64,000 nucleotides of DNA from DASZTV01 sp035548055 (GTDB taxonomy: Bacteria; Actinomycetota; Actinomycetes; JAFAQI01): contig DASZTL010000090.1 of the NCBI GenBank assembly GCA_035548055.1, positions 1-64,000 on the forward strand, given 5' to 3'. The notes under the pieces are model-generated. The model saw nothing but the letters and a program-made list of their open reading frames with translations. It searched no databases and was not told the origin of the DNA. A program made the translations under genes and the position numbers. Below are positions 41,459-50,117 of this stretch, piece after piece. Every line of letters begins with the position of its first letter. Positions within the stretch are counted from its first letter, which is position 1.

Positions 41459-41523
41459 CGATCACAGACGTTGGCGCATACCCGCACGTAGACTGACGCC
41501 CTTGCCATGAACGGGGGCACACC

Positions 41524-43449
41524 GTGCCGAAATGGGGCGTCACCAAAGAAGAACTCGACTCTGGGATCAAGCCATGGGGTCTTGCGCCGGAGTTACTGAT
41601 GCCGGCTAAGACGATCACCGACCCTGTGCACGGGGACGTCTACGTCAATCGGCTCGAGCAACTGATCATCGATAGCCCTCCGATGCAGCGCCTTCGCCGC
41701 GTGCGGCAGCTTGGCACCACCCATCTTGTCTACCCGGGTGCAACCCATAGCCGGTTCTCCCACGGCCTCGGCACGCTCCGGGCGGCTCAGAATCTGCTCG
41801 ACGCGGTCGCCGACAACCGTCGCAGTCCGGGTCATGTACGCGACCTGCTCGATGAATGGTCGGAGGTGGGTGACGGCGTCCTCGCCCTGCGATTCGCGGA
41901 AGCGACGGTCCTCGCCCGACTTGGCGCGTTGATGCACGACCTTTGCCACGTGCCGCTCGGGCACACGATCGAGGACGACCTCGGCGTCCTGCTTGCCCAT
42001 GACAAGAACGAACCGCGATTCAAGCGGCTTTGGGTACAGCTGGATGCTGAGGCGCGGACAGCGATCGAGGCGGCGGGAAACGGCGTGACCGAACTCAAGG
42101 ACGAGCTGATCCGCTTGATTCTCAGTAAGCAGACGCCGCCCGTGGGCTGGGAGAGCAGCTACCCATTCGTCGAGGACATCGTCGGTAACACGATTTGCGC
42201 TGATCTCATGGACTACCTGAACCGCGACCATCACCACGCTGGCCTGCCGATGGAGATCGGGCACCGCTTTGTCGATCACTTCTACGTGATGCCTTCTGCG
42301 AAGGTGCGCTACCCGAAGAAGATGGTTATTCGGACTACGCGCAACGGGCAACAGCGCCAGGACGTCAAGACCGAGCTCGAGAAATACCTGCGATACCGCT
42401 ACGAGCTGACCGAGCGCGTCCTTACCCATCACGCCAAGACCAGCGCCGACGCCATGATCGGAAAGTTGCTCGAGATGTGGTCCGACGCGACTTGGCTGGA
42501 GAAGGCCGTTGCCTTGCATTCCGATTCCGTCGCCTCGGTGGTCGACGGGCCGATCGACACGGTTAAGGAGACGATCGCCGGCCTGAGTTCCGAGACCGTC
42601 TCGGTGCCTGATGGGACAGGTGAGAACGGCGAACCAAGGTCTCGCTCTGTGCCGAAGTCGGTGCACGAGATCGACGAGGCTGTGCGCGACGTCCTCGAGG
42701 CGGAGTTCACCACCCGATCGGACGACGGGCTTCTCGAGTTCCTGATCGACCGTTCGCGGGACCGGAGCGGCGACCGTTGGGCAGGTATCGGCAAGCTGGC
42801 GGCCGCAGTGCTGAATCGTCACCTATTCAAACGCGCGGCCCGCGCCGACTCGCATGAGGACCTGGCCGAGGCTACGGCCACTTACCGGATGTTTGGCTCT
42901 GCTGATGAGCGGCGCAAGCTCGAGCAGGACGCCGCTCGGTTTGCCGGGGTCAGTCCTGGCTGGAAGGTAGTGATCTGGTTACCGGAGCCGACGATGCGCT
43001 TGAAGGTGGCGGAGGTACTTGTCGACAGCGGCACCGGAGTCGCGCCCCTCGACAGCCTCGGAGGGCAGAGCCAGCACATCGTCCAGGCACACAAGGCCCT
43101 CTGGGCGACGACCGTGTACGTCGACCCTGTTCTTGCGCGCGAAGAACCGAACAGAGTTCAGGCGATGCTGGCCTACTTGCGAGACAAGATGGATCTCGCC
43201 CTTCACGACGCAGCCGGTCGCCCAGTTCGCGGGGTGGGCGAGCTCGCCATTCATCTCGTGGCCGAAAAGACCGAGATGACCGGCGCACAGGCGGATCGAT
43301 TGACTGCGGCGGCCGCACTGGGTGTTGCGGCTGCTGGTGGTGGCACCTTCACAGCGGTTGTTTCGGCGATGCTTGAGCAGGCCAGGGCGAACGACCTAAC
43401 GAGCAGCACGGCTGACGCGACCGAATGGCCAACGTGGGACAAAGCCTAG
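41524..43449 (+). CDS. SAMHD1-like HD-domain phosphohydrolase
   Basis: A 641-aa protein. Residues 25-330 form an HD domain of the SAMHD1/dGTPase class: DPVHGDVYV, His80 in SRFSHGLG, His138-Asp139 in LMHDLCHVPLGHTIED, and Asp227 in ADLMDYLNRDHHHAG, which is the expected fourth metal ligand. The C-terminal 300 residues match nothing I know. SAMHD1-like enzymes hydrolyse dNTPs and can starve phage of nucleotides. GTG at 41524 is the start. The stop lies within the next gene, the deoxyribosyltransferase (25-bp overlap). Confidence 0.8.
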   Translation: MPKWGVTKEELDSGIKPWGLAPELLMPAKTITDPVHGDVYVNRLEQLIIDSPPMQRLRRVRQLGTTHLVYPGATHSRFSHGLGTLRAAQNLLDAVADNRRSPGHVRDLLDEWSEVGDGVLALRFAEATVLARLGALMHDLCHVPLGHTIEDDLGVLLAHDKNEPRFKRLWVQLDAEARTAIEAAGNGVTELKDELIRLILSKQTPPVGWESSYPFVEDIVGNTICADLMDYLNRDHHHAGLPMEIGHRFVDHFYVMPSAKVRYPKKMVIRTTRNGQQRQDVKTELEKYLRYRYELTERVLTHHAKTSADAMIGKLLEMWSDATWLEKAVALHSDSVASVVDGPIDTVKETIAGLSSETVSVPDGTGENGEPRSRSVPKSVHEIDEAVRDVLEAEFTTRSDDGLLEFLIDRSRDRSGDRWAGIGKLAAAVLNRHLFKRAARADSHEDLAEATATYRMFGSADERRKLEQDAARFAGVSPGWKVVIWLPEPTMRLKVAEVLVDSGTGVAPLDSLGGQSQHIVQAHKALWATTVYVDPVLAREEPNRVQAMLAYLRDKMDLALHDAAGRPVRGVGELAIHLVAEKTEMTGAQADRLTAAAALGVAAAGGGTFTAVVSAMLEQARANDLTSSTADATEWPTWDKA

Positions 43450-43934
43450 GCAGAGCATCCAGCATCTACCTCGCAAGCCCGTTGGGATTCACGGTCCCGA
43501 CTCGGGCGTACTACGAAGATGTCGTTCTGCCGCTCATCCGTACCCGCGGGCTGGAACCTCTGGACCCGTGGGCGGCGCCCTTCGATGACATGGCGGTTGC
43601 ACTTCGCCTTCAAGATCCGGACGCCCGGCGTCGTTCTCTAGGTGCCGCCAATCACCGACACGGGGAGTACAACGCTCGGATGATCGCCGAGTGTTCCGGT
43701 GTGCTGGCGGTACTTGATGGACCAGACGTCGATTCGGGCTCAGCCTCCGAGATTGGGTCCGCGGCGGCCCTCGGCAAACCGATTGTCGGCTGGCGGTCAG
43801 ATCTACGTTTGACGGGCGACAACGAAGCAGCATCGGTGAATCTGCAGGTGGAGTACTTCGTTGCATCTACGGGGGGCGCGGTCTTTCGCGACCTGCGCGA
43901 CGCGTTGGATGCGCTGGCTGTGCTGGTGGCGTAG
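43425..43934 (+). CDS. Nucleoside 2-deoxyribosyltransferase-like protein
   Basis: A 169-aa protein of the NDT family: SIYLASPLGF at the N-terminus, EYNARMIAECSGVLAVLDGPDVDSG and the nucleophile Glu109 in SASEIGSAAALGKP. These enzymes cleave or transfer the N-glycosidic bond of 2'-deoxynucleosides. It overlaps the HD hydrolase by 25 bp, so they are translated together. Hydrolase plus NDT would convert dNTP to deoxynucleoside and then to base, a coherent nucleotide-depleting pathway (inference). Confidence 0.8.
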   Translation: MANVGQSLGRASSIYLASPLGFTVPTRAYYEDVVLPLIRTRGLEPLDPWAAPFDDMAVALRLQDPDARRRSLGAANHRHGEYNARMIAECSGVLAVLDGPDVDSGSASEIGSAAALGKPIVGWRSDLRLTGDNEAASVNLQVEYFVASTGGAVFRDLRDALDALAVLVA

Positions 43935-44020
43935 AGGGATACGCGCTAGCCGTCCCGGTCGAGTCGGCCGGCGCTTGCCGCCGCCCTGGCGGGTCCCACG
44001 GCCGTGGATGCCTATGAATC

Positions 44021-44042
44021 GGTTATGCCCTCAGGCATAACC
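44021..44042. repeat. Inverted repeat inside right end of element 2
   Basis: GGTTATGCC, loop CTCA, GGCATAACC: a perfect 9-bp hairpin 100 bp left of att copy 3. Its sequence and distance match the hairpin before att copy 2. Confidence 0.65.
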
Positions 44043-44142
44043 ATCCGGCGTACAAGCGCGTCGAGCGGCCGGCATCAACCGAGGACCGCCTCGCTGACCT
44101 GCGGGTTCGCCTAAAGTCGCAGGTAGGAAGCGGCGGTCGAGT

Positions 44143-44165
44143 GGTTCAACTCCCCCCTCGCCCAC
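44143..44165 (+). repeat. att repeat copy 3 (right boundary of island)
   Basis: Third exact copy of the 23-bp tRNA-Leu 3' core, followed by CAT as in copy 2. Everything to its right should be original chromosome. Confidence 0.9.
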
Positions 44166-44226
44166 CATGTGCTGGTTTGTTGAGGCTTACGGCCGGCGGC
44201 CCGCCATCGGTAACCCTTCACAAGCC

Positions 44227-45663
44227 TCATCGCGGTAGCCGGCGAGCTGTCGCCGCGACCCCGGCCAGCAGCGCCGCGAGCATCGCGGTGCTGATCTCGA
44301 AGCCGTGCGCGACCGCGTGCGGCGTTCCGTCACTGGCGAGGCGGAAGAACACCAGGCCGATCAGCGCGACTCCGGCGGCGTTGCCCACCTGCTGCATCGT
44401 CGAGAGCAGGCCTGAGACCGCACCGGCATGTTGCGGCTCGACGCCCGCCATGACCACGCCAGTGATCGGCGCGAGGCACAGGCCCATCCCGGCGCCCTCC
44501 AGGAGCAGGCCGGGGGTTAGCGCCAAGACGTGCCCGCCGTGTCCGGCCGTGAACGCGGTCGCGAGGTGTCCAGTGCCCAGCAGCAAGGCACCGGCCACGA
44601 CCACGTTGCGACCGAACCTGGCCACCAGCTTCGTCGCCCGCATCGAAGCCACCAGGTACGTCGCCGCGAGGACGGAGAACACCAAGCCCGACTCGAGTGC
44701 CGACAGCCCAAGGCCGAGTTGCAGGTAGAGAGCCAGGACCAGGAAGTACGACGCCTGACCCGCCCAGAACGCGAGCTGGGTGACCACGCCGACCCGGAAG
44801 GACGGTACGGCGAACCACTGCGGATCTAGGAGCGGGAACCGCCCTTTGGATACCAGCCGCCGCTGCCACCACACGAAGTCGGCGACCAGGACCGGCGCGG
44901 TGCCGAGGACGAGCAGTGACCACACCGGCCAGCCGTGCTCGGGACCGTCGACGAGTGGCAGCACGACCGCGGTCAGCGCGAGCGTGACGAGCGCCACGCC
45001 GACGGCATCGATGCGTTCGGTCTTCGGTGCGCGTGACTCGGGCAGATGACGGTGGGCCAGGCCGACTACGGCCGCGCCGATCGGCACATTGATGAGGAAC
45101 ACCGCCCGCCAGCCGAGCCCGGCCGGGTCCAGCCGAAGCAGGACGCCACCTACGAGCTGACCGCCGGCGGCGGCAACGCCCATCACAGTGGCGTACGTGC
45201 CGATCGCGCGCGCCCGCGCGCTCGCCTCGGTGAACAACACCCCGATGAGGGCGAGGACGGACGGGCTGATCAGTGCTGCACCGCCGCCCTGGACGAAGCG
45301 CGCCGCCACCAGGAGGTCGGCGTTCGGCGCCAGCCCGCAACCGAGCGAGGCAACCGTGAAGAGCCCGACGCCGGCGACGAACATCCGCCGCCGGCCGTAA
45401 CGGTCGCCGAGACGACCGGTCGCCAACAGCAGCACAGCGAAGGTGAGCCCGTAGCCGGCGATCACCCACTCGACCGCCGTCGAGCCGGCGCCGAGGTCAC
45501 GTTGCAGTGAGGCCATCGCAACATTGACGATGAAGAAGTCCAGGACGATCAGCGAGGTTGCTGCGAGCAGCACCGGAAGCGCGAAGCGGTGTGCCGGGCG
45601 CTCAACCGTTCGGCCGCCGGCAGCGGCTTGTGGGACGCGGACTGCAGTCAGTGGTTGGGTCAT
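44227..45663 (-). CDS. MFS drug/H+ antiporter, DHA2 family
   Basis: A 478-aa efflux pump with about 14 helices. Visible motifs: LDFFIVNVAMASLQRDL (motif D1), GRLGDRYGRRRMF (motif A) and the antiporter motif C region VMGVAAAGGQLVGGVLL. It exchanges protons for hydrophobic or cationic compounds. It is divergent from a MerR regulator gene, and a BmrR-like operator (45677-45700) overlaps its promoter, so it should be induced by drugs the regulator binds. Just outside att copy 3. Confidence 0.88.
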   Translation of the reverse strand: MTQPLTAVRVPQAAAGGRTVERPAHRFALPVLLAATSLIVLDFFIVNVAMASLQRDLGAGSTAVEWVIAGYGLTFAVLLLATGRLGDRYGRRRMFVAGVGLFTVASLGCGLAPNADLLVAARFVQGGGAALISPSVLALIGVLFTEASARARAIGTYATVMGVAAAGGQLVGGVLLRLDPAGLGWRAVFLINVPIGAAVVGLAHRHLPESRAPKTERIDAVGVALVTLALTAVVLPLVDGPEHGWPVWSLLVLGTAPVLVADFVWWQRRLVSKGRFPLLDPQWFAVPSFRVGVVTQLAFWAGQASYFLVLALYLQLGLGLSALESGLVFSVLAATYLVASMRATKLVARFGRNVVVAGALLLGTGHLATAFTAGHGGHVLALTPGLLLEGAGMGLCLAPITGVVMAGVEPQHAGAVSGLLSTMQQVGNAAGVALIGLVFFRLASDGTPHAVAHGFEISTAMLAALLAGVAATARRLPR

Positions 45664-45676
45664 GTGACTGTTGTCC

Positions 45677-45700
45677 GGTCTCCACCGACCGGAGGGTCAA
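45677..45700 (-). promoter_or_regulatory. MerR/BmrR-type operator for the efflux gene
   Basis: On the minus strand it reads TTGACCCTCC-GGTCGG-TGGAGACC: a -35 TTGAC followed by a dyad CTCC...GGAG, as in bmr promoters with a long spacer. It is 14 bp from the start of the MFS gene, so transcript leader is very short or absent. Confidence 0.7.
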
Positions 45701-45717
45701 GCCCCAGATTTAGCGCC

Positions 45718-45741
45718 TTGACTCTCCGGTAGGGGGAGACC
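45718..45741 (+). promoter_or_regulatory. MerR/BmrR-type operator for the regulator gene
   Basis: TTGACTCTCC-GGTAGG-GGGAGACC, matching the minus-strand copy at 21 of 24 positions in mirror orientation. The two allow one MerR protein to control both divergent genes. Confidence 0.7.
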
Positions 45742-45755
45742 CGAAGGTGAGGGCC

Positions 45756-46571
45756 ATGACGACGACGAAGCTGTCCATCGGGGACTTCTCGCGGATGACG
45801 TATCTGTCGGTGAAGGCGCTGCGTCACTACCACGACGTCGGTGTCCTCGAACCCGCCGAGATCGACCCGGCGAGCGGTTACCGCTTCTACTTGCCGAGCC
45901 AGGTTGGGCTTGCTCAGATGATCCGCCGACTGCGCGATCTCGGCATGCCACTCGACGAAGTACGGACGATCGTGCGCGCCCCGGATGCCGCAGCGCGTGA
46001 TGCCGCACTCGTCGCGCACCTGCGGCGGATGGAGGCCCAACTCGAGGCGACGCAACAGACGGTCGCGTCGCTGCGAACCCTGTTGCAGCAGCCCGACGAC
46101 AGCTTCCCCGTCGCCGAACGCGACATCGCGGCGACGCCGGCGCTGGCGATCCGCGAGTACGTCACGGGCGATGAGGCGGTGGCGTGGTGGATGGCGGCCG
46201 TCACCCTCTTGCACCGGACGTTGCGCGATTGCGGTGGCCGGCGCAGCGGGCCCGACGGCGCGCTGTTCCCAGCCGAGTTCTTCGAGGACGAGGAAGCGGA
46301 AGTCACGGTGTTCGTGCCGGTCGAGGAGCTGGCGGGCGGCGCGCTGCCGGATCGCGTGGTGGCGACCGTCGTACCGGGGATCCGCGCCGCGGTCGCGGTG
46401 CACGACGGGCCGTTCGGCGATCTCGACCGGACGTACGGCGCACTCGGCACCTGGGTGCTCGAGCGATCAGCCGGTGCGCGGGGCCCGATCCGCGAGTACT
46501 ACCTGCCGACCGGCGATCCCGATGACCTGCTTGCTCACCACACAGAGGTCTGCTGGCCCGTCCGCGACTAG
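45756..46571 (+). CDS. MerR-family regulator with GyrI-like ligand domain
   Basis: A 271-aa BmrR/TipA-type activator. N-terminal winged helix (SIGDFSRMTYLSVKALRHYHDVGVLEPAEID..YRFY, about 6-75), a coiled-coil dimer helix (about 85-120) and a C-terminal GyrI-like domain that binds cationic drugs (Asp/Glu in EFFEDEEAEV, REYYLPTGDPDDL end). It is divergent from the MFS pump with operators for both. The ATG at 45756 places the HTH at the proper distance. Its 3' end overlaps the convergent GGDEF-EAL gene by 4 bp. Confidence 0.88.
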   Translation: MTTTKLSIGDFSRMTYLSVKALRHYHDVGVLEPAEIDPASGYRFYLPSQVGLAQMIRRLRDLGMPLDEVRTIVRAPDAAARDAALVAHLRRMEAQLEATQQTVASLRTLLQQPDDSFPVAERDIAATPALAIREYVTGDEAVAWWMAAVTLLHRTLRDCGGRRSGPDGALFPAEFFEDEEAEVTVFVPVEELAGGALPDRVVATVVPGIRAAVAVHDGPFGDLDRTYGALGTWVLERSAGARGPIREYYLPTGDPDDLLAHHTEVCWPVRD

Positions 46572-49357
46572 GCCGGTGTCGCAACGACCGCCAGCGCGTC
46601 GCCGTAACCGGCGCGCTGCTGTGGCACGTCGACTCGGCCGCCCCGCAGGAACTCTTCGGCCTCGTTCGGCTCCAGCGGACGCGCAAAGTGGAAGCCCTGC
46701 GCGAAGTCGCAGTGCATTGCCTTGAGAAGCGCGACCTGCTCGGGCTCTTCGATCCCCTCCGCGACGACGCTGAGGCCCAGGGCGTGGGCAAGCCGTACGA
46801 CCGACTCGACGATTGCGGCAGCGCGACCGCGATGTCCAAGTGGTGCGACGAACGACCGGTCGACCTTGAGCTCGTCGACCTGTAGGCGCTCGAGGTATCC
46901 AAGCGAGGAGTAACCCGTGCCGAAGTCGTCGATCGAGATCGCAACACCGAGGGCGCGAATCTCAGCGATCGTCGCCGCGGACGCCTCGAAGTCGCGCATG
47001 ACAACGGATTCGGTGATCTCGAGCGTCAGGCACGCCGGGCGCAATCCGCTGTCGGCCAGCGCCGAAGCGACGGCTTCGACAAAGCCGGGCTTGCTGAGCT
47101 GGCGCGCTGAGACGTTCACGGACACATGCGTCTTGGACCCGACGCCGTCGCGTTGCCATTCGGCAAGCTGGCGACACGCCTCGCGCAGCACCCACTCGCC
47201 GATCGGCACGATCAGTCCGGTTTCCTCCGCTACCGGGATGAACTCACTCGGCGGGAGCACAGCTTGCCCGTCCCGGCATCGCAGTAGCGCCTCGACGCCT
47301 GTCGGTTCCCCAGTCGTGACTGACACGACCGGCTGGTAGCGGAGGAACAAGCCCGACCCCTCGATCGCCTGCCGGAGGCGGCTGTCGATCTGCAGCTTCT
47401 TCCGCACCTGCGCGCGCATCCCGTCGTCGAAGACGGCGTACCCGGCGCGCCCGGCTTCCTTCGCCCGATACAGCGCAGCATCCGCGTCACGGAGCACATC
47501 CCCGGGCTCGTCACCAGCTTGCGCGATCGCGATGCCGATGCTGGCCGAGACGTACGCGTCCTGCCTGCCGAGCTTGAACGGGGCCTGCATGGTGGAAAGG
47601 ATGCGATCCGCCACCGCGATGGCACTGACCGGCCCTTCGAGCGCCTCGCAGAGCAGGACGAACTCGTCGCCACCGAAGCGGCCGAGGGTGTCGCCGGGGC
47701 GGGTTACCGACTGCAACCGTTTGGCCACCTGGACGAGCAGCTCGTCGCCGACGGTGTGTCCGCTGCTGTCGTTGATCAGCTTGAACCGGTCGAGGTCTAG
47801 GAAGAGGACGGCCTCGGTCGCACCGGAGCGTCCGGCGCGGGCCAGCAGACCGTGAAGCCGATCCAGCACCAGTGCTCGGTTCGGAAGGCCCGTCAGCGCG
47901 TCGTGCATCGCAGCGTGAGCCAGCTGCTCCTGTGCCTGCTTGCGGTCGGTGATGTCGTGGCAGGTGATGACGATGCCCTCGACAGTGGCGTCCCCCAGCA
48001 GGTTCTGGATGCGGGCTTCGACGTCGCGGTACGTCGCCCCGATCGACAGCCGGAAGTCGACTCGGGCCGATCCCCGTACGTCGGGCCGGCATCGAGCGCG
48101 CTCGAGCTCGGCCTGAAGTGCCGGCCGGCCGGTCTCGTCCACCAGTTCCAAGATGTGGGTTCCGAGGACGTCAGCAGCAACTGCGCCCAGGAGCGTTTGA
48201 ACGCTCGGGGTGACGTACTTGAGGCAACCGTCCGCCGCGATGACGAACACCAGATCCGAGCCGTGGCGTACGAGTGAGGCAAAGCGGGCCTCGCTTCGCA
48301 CGCGGGCCTCGGTCATGTGGTTGAAAGCCGCGCCGAGCTGAGCAAGCTCACGCGGACCGGTTTCCGGGACGCGGGCGTCGCCGCATGGCAGGTCGGCGAC
48401 TTCGATCGTCGTGTCGGCAAGCCGGTGCATCGCGTCGCGTAGCCGGTGGGTGGGTCGCACGATCCGCCGGTGGACGACGCATCCCAGCACGAAGATCACG
48501 ATGACGAACAGGCCGAGGATGCCGAGGTTGCGGAACAGGTCGTGGTAGGCGTGGGCGTACGCCTGGGCGTGTGAGATGCCGGCGAGCACCAGCCAGTCGG
48601 TTCCCGGGATCGCGCTGGCCGAATAGATCCGCTCCTTGCCGTCCGCGCCGGTTGCCGTCTGTGACTTGCCCGGCACGAGGAGGCCGGGGCCGACGGCGTG
48701 GAGCGTCGCCGGCGGCTTGTCGACACCGGCACCGGCGTCGTGGTCGAGAATCAGTCCGGATTGCCGGTCCACCACCATCACGTCCACCGATGTGGTGACC
48801 GGGTCGAGCAGGTCGCCCTGGCCAGGCGCGGAGATCATCAAGACTCTCGTGGTGCGCGCGACTTGGAACGGCGAGCCGAACACGACGGACCCCGTGTGCG
48901 GTCGGCCCTGGGTCGGCACGACCGCCGGATGCGTGGTGTCGCCGTGGGCGACGCGGGCGATCCATGCCGCGTCGACTGCTATCTCACCACCGTCGGAGCT
49001 GCACAGCTTCGTCCCGGTCGCCGCGGTGATCTCGAGCCGGCTGTGTGGGGCCAGCTTGGCGATGCTGCGAAGCGCAGCGCCGCACAGGGCAGCGTCGGTG
49101 CTGCGGATCCCTGGTTGGCGGGTCACCGAGCGCAGCGTCTTCTGCAGGTCGGACCCGAGGTAGAGGCGCAGTGCTTCCGCCTGCGCGGCCGCCTCGTGAA
49201 CGACCTGGTTGACCGCGGTCGTGCGCGCCGCGTGAAAGTCCTCGAGTGCGCTGGCGCCGACCAGTCCGCACACCGCTACAAGTCCGACGGCGAACAGGGC
49301 GGTCAGCTGCGCGCCGAGCGGCGCGCTGCCTCCTTGCCGGTTATCCCGCATCGACAC
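46568..49357 (-). CDS. Membrane GGDEF-EAL protein (c-di-GMP turnover)
   Basis: A 929-aa receptor: helix 1 (about 16-36), a dCache-like extracellular sensor, helix 2 (about 270-293), HAMP (about 293-345), PAS (about 355-475), GGDEF (about 485-650) and EAL (about 660-910). The synthase motif RFGGDEF and phosphodiesterase motifs GVEALLR, SIDDFGTGYSSL and VAEGIE are intact, so both activities are possible. An RxxD inhibitory site is not evident. In actinobacteria c-di-GMP controls development and surface behaviour; direct partners are not in the window. GTG at 49357, or ATG at 49351. Confidence 0.88.
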   Translation of the reverse strand: MSMRDNRQGGSAPLGAQLTALFAVGLVAVCGLVGASALEDFHAARTTAVNQVVHEAAAQAEALRLYLGSDLQKTLRSVTRQPGIRSTDAALCGAALRSIAKLAPHSRLEITAATGTKLCSSDGGEIAVDAAWIARVAHGDTTHPAVVPTQGRPHTGSVVFGSPFQVARTTRVLMISAPGQGDLLDPVTTSVDVMVVDRQSGLILDHDAGAGVDKPPATLHAVGPGLLVPGKSQTATGADGKERIYSASAIPGTDWLVLAGISHAQAYAHAYHDLFRNLGILGLFVIVIFVLGCVVHRRIVRPTHRLRDAMHRLADTTIEVADLPCGDARVPETGPRELAQLGAAFNHMTEARVRSEARFASLVRHGSDLVFVIAADGCLKYVTPSVQTLLGAVAADVLGTHILELVDETGRPALQAELERARCRPDVRGSARVDFRLSIGATYRDVEARIQNLLGDATVEGIVITCHDITDRKQAQEQLAHAAMHDALTGLPNRALVLDRLHGLLARAGRSGATEAVLFLDLDRFKLINDSSGHTVGDELLVQVAKRLQSVTRPGDTLGRFGGDEFVLLCEALEGPVSAIAVADRILSTMQAPFKLGRQDAYVSASIGIAIAQAGDEPGDVLRDADAALYRAKEAGRAGYAVFDDGMRAQVRKKLQIDSRLRQAIEGSGLFLRYQPVVSVTTGEPTGVEALLRCRDGQAVLPPSEFIPVAEETGLIVPIGEWVLREACRQLAEWQRDGVGSKTHVSVNVSARQLSKPGFVEAVASALADSGLRPACLTLEITESVVMRDFEASAATIAEIRALGVAISIDDFGTGYSSLGYLERLQVDELKVDRSFVAPLGHRGRAAAIVESVVRLAHALGLSVVAEGIEEPEQVALLKAMHCDFAQGFHFARPLEPNEAEEFLRGGRVDVPQQRAGYGDALAVVATPA

Positions 49358-49487
49358 ACTATGTGCGCAGGAAGTGCGACTTGATACGGCCGGACGCCCT
49401 CACTTGCGTCCCCGATGGGATGGTCGTGAACATCGCACCCGGACTAGGAGGTATCCCTCAAAGGTCCCCTACCGGACACCGGTGACA

Positions 49488-49504
49488 GTCCACTCAAAGT
49501 GGAC
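49488..49504 (-). terminator. Hairpin across the end of the hydrolase gene
   Basis: GTCCACT, loop CAA, AGTGGAC: a perfect 7-bp stem that includes the hydrolase stop codon. No U-tract; weak terminator candidate for the glycosidase-hydrolase operon. Confidence 0.35.
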
Positions 49505-50117
49505 GAGCGAAGTCCAGCGCGGTGCGTGCGACCAGGCGATGCCACCGACCGGGCCGAAGCAGCATGGCGTGGTTGTCGCCGTGAACCGTTACGTACGTGA
49601 CGTCGGCGCCGGCGCGCCGCGCTCGGTCTGCGAAGTGACGTGACGCGCGCGGGCTGGTGACGAAGTCGAGATTGCCGTGAGCAATCAGGATCCGCTTTGC
49701 CGCGAGCTGCGAGACGGGCTCTTTCGGCGGGAGCCACGGCGCCAGGGCGACAACGCCGGCGACTGCGATGTCGTCCGCCACCCGAAGCGCGGTGCGCCCG
49801 CCCATCGAATGGCCGACCAGGATCACCGGCAGGTCACCGTGGCGGTCACGCAGTTCCGCGAGCGCCCACCTCGCGTCCGCCACCGGCGACTCTTCGGCAC
49901 CGTTCCAACCGCGGAATCGGTAGCCAAGAGCGGCGACCGCGAGCCCGGCGGCGCTGCCCCGACGCTGCAAGGCACGAGCGAACGGACGCATCCGGACCGC
50001 GGTCAGCTGTGACGGATGAGCGGTCTCGAAGCTGTGTTCCCGGCCGCCGTGCAGCACCAGGGCCACGGCATGGACCGGTGACGGGAGCGTTAGCTCGACG
50101 AGGGTTGGTGACGCCAT
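49494..50117 (-). CDS. Alpha/beta-hydrolase (dienelactone hydrolase-like)
   Basis: A 207-aa enzyme with oxyanion HGGREHS, nucleophile in GHSMGGR (elbow) and late Asp/His segments GNLDFVTSP and GDNHAML, so the triad is complete. No signal peptide, so it is cytoplasmic. Start ATG at 50117 overlaps the stop of the secreted GH5 gene (TGATG). A much longer frame upstream is only an antiphase shadow of that gene. Substrate unknown; operon with glycosidase might hint at ester removal from a sugar or lipid. Confidence 0.75.
   Translation of the reverse strand: MASPTLVELTLPSPVHAVALVLHGGREHSFETAHPSQLTAVRMRPFARALQRRGSAAGLAVAALGYRFRGWNGAEESPVADARWALAELRDRHGDLPVILVGHSMGGRTALRVADDIAVAGVVALAPWLPPKEPVSQLAAKRILIAHGNLDFVTSPRASRHFADRARRAGADVTYVTVHGDNHAMLLRPGRWHRLVARTALDFARPL

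Larger units (their letters stand above)
31088..44165. mobile_element. Element 2: tandem integrative element with MobF relaxase, defective integrase
   Basis: A 13-kb segment between att copies 2 and 3. It holds an integrase scrap next to the left end, an excisionase, a large MobF relaxase-helicase, metabolic cargo, a HTH-ImmA/DUF4411 pair and the ImmA/HD/deoxyribosyltransferase module. The order int (right-facing) ... xis (left-facing) mirrors element 1, but transfer would be by relaxase rather than a TraSA translocase. With no integrase it must be immobile or depend on a helper. Confidence 0.8.

Noticed and set aside
49358..49487. c-di-GMP riboswitch before the GGDEF-EAL gene
   Set aside because: No GEMM-I or GEMM-II conserved core can be found in the upstream 130 bp.
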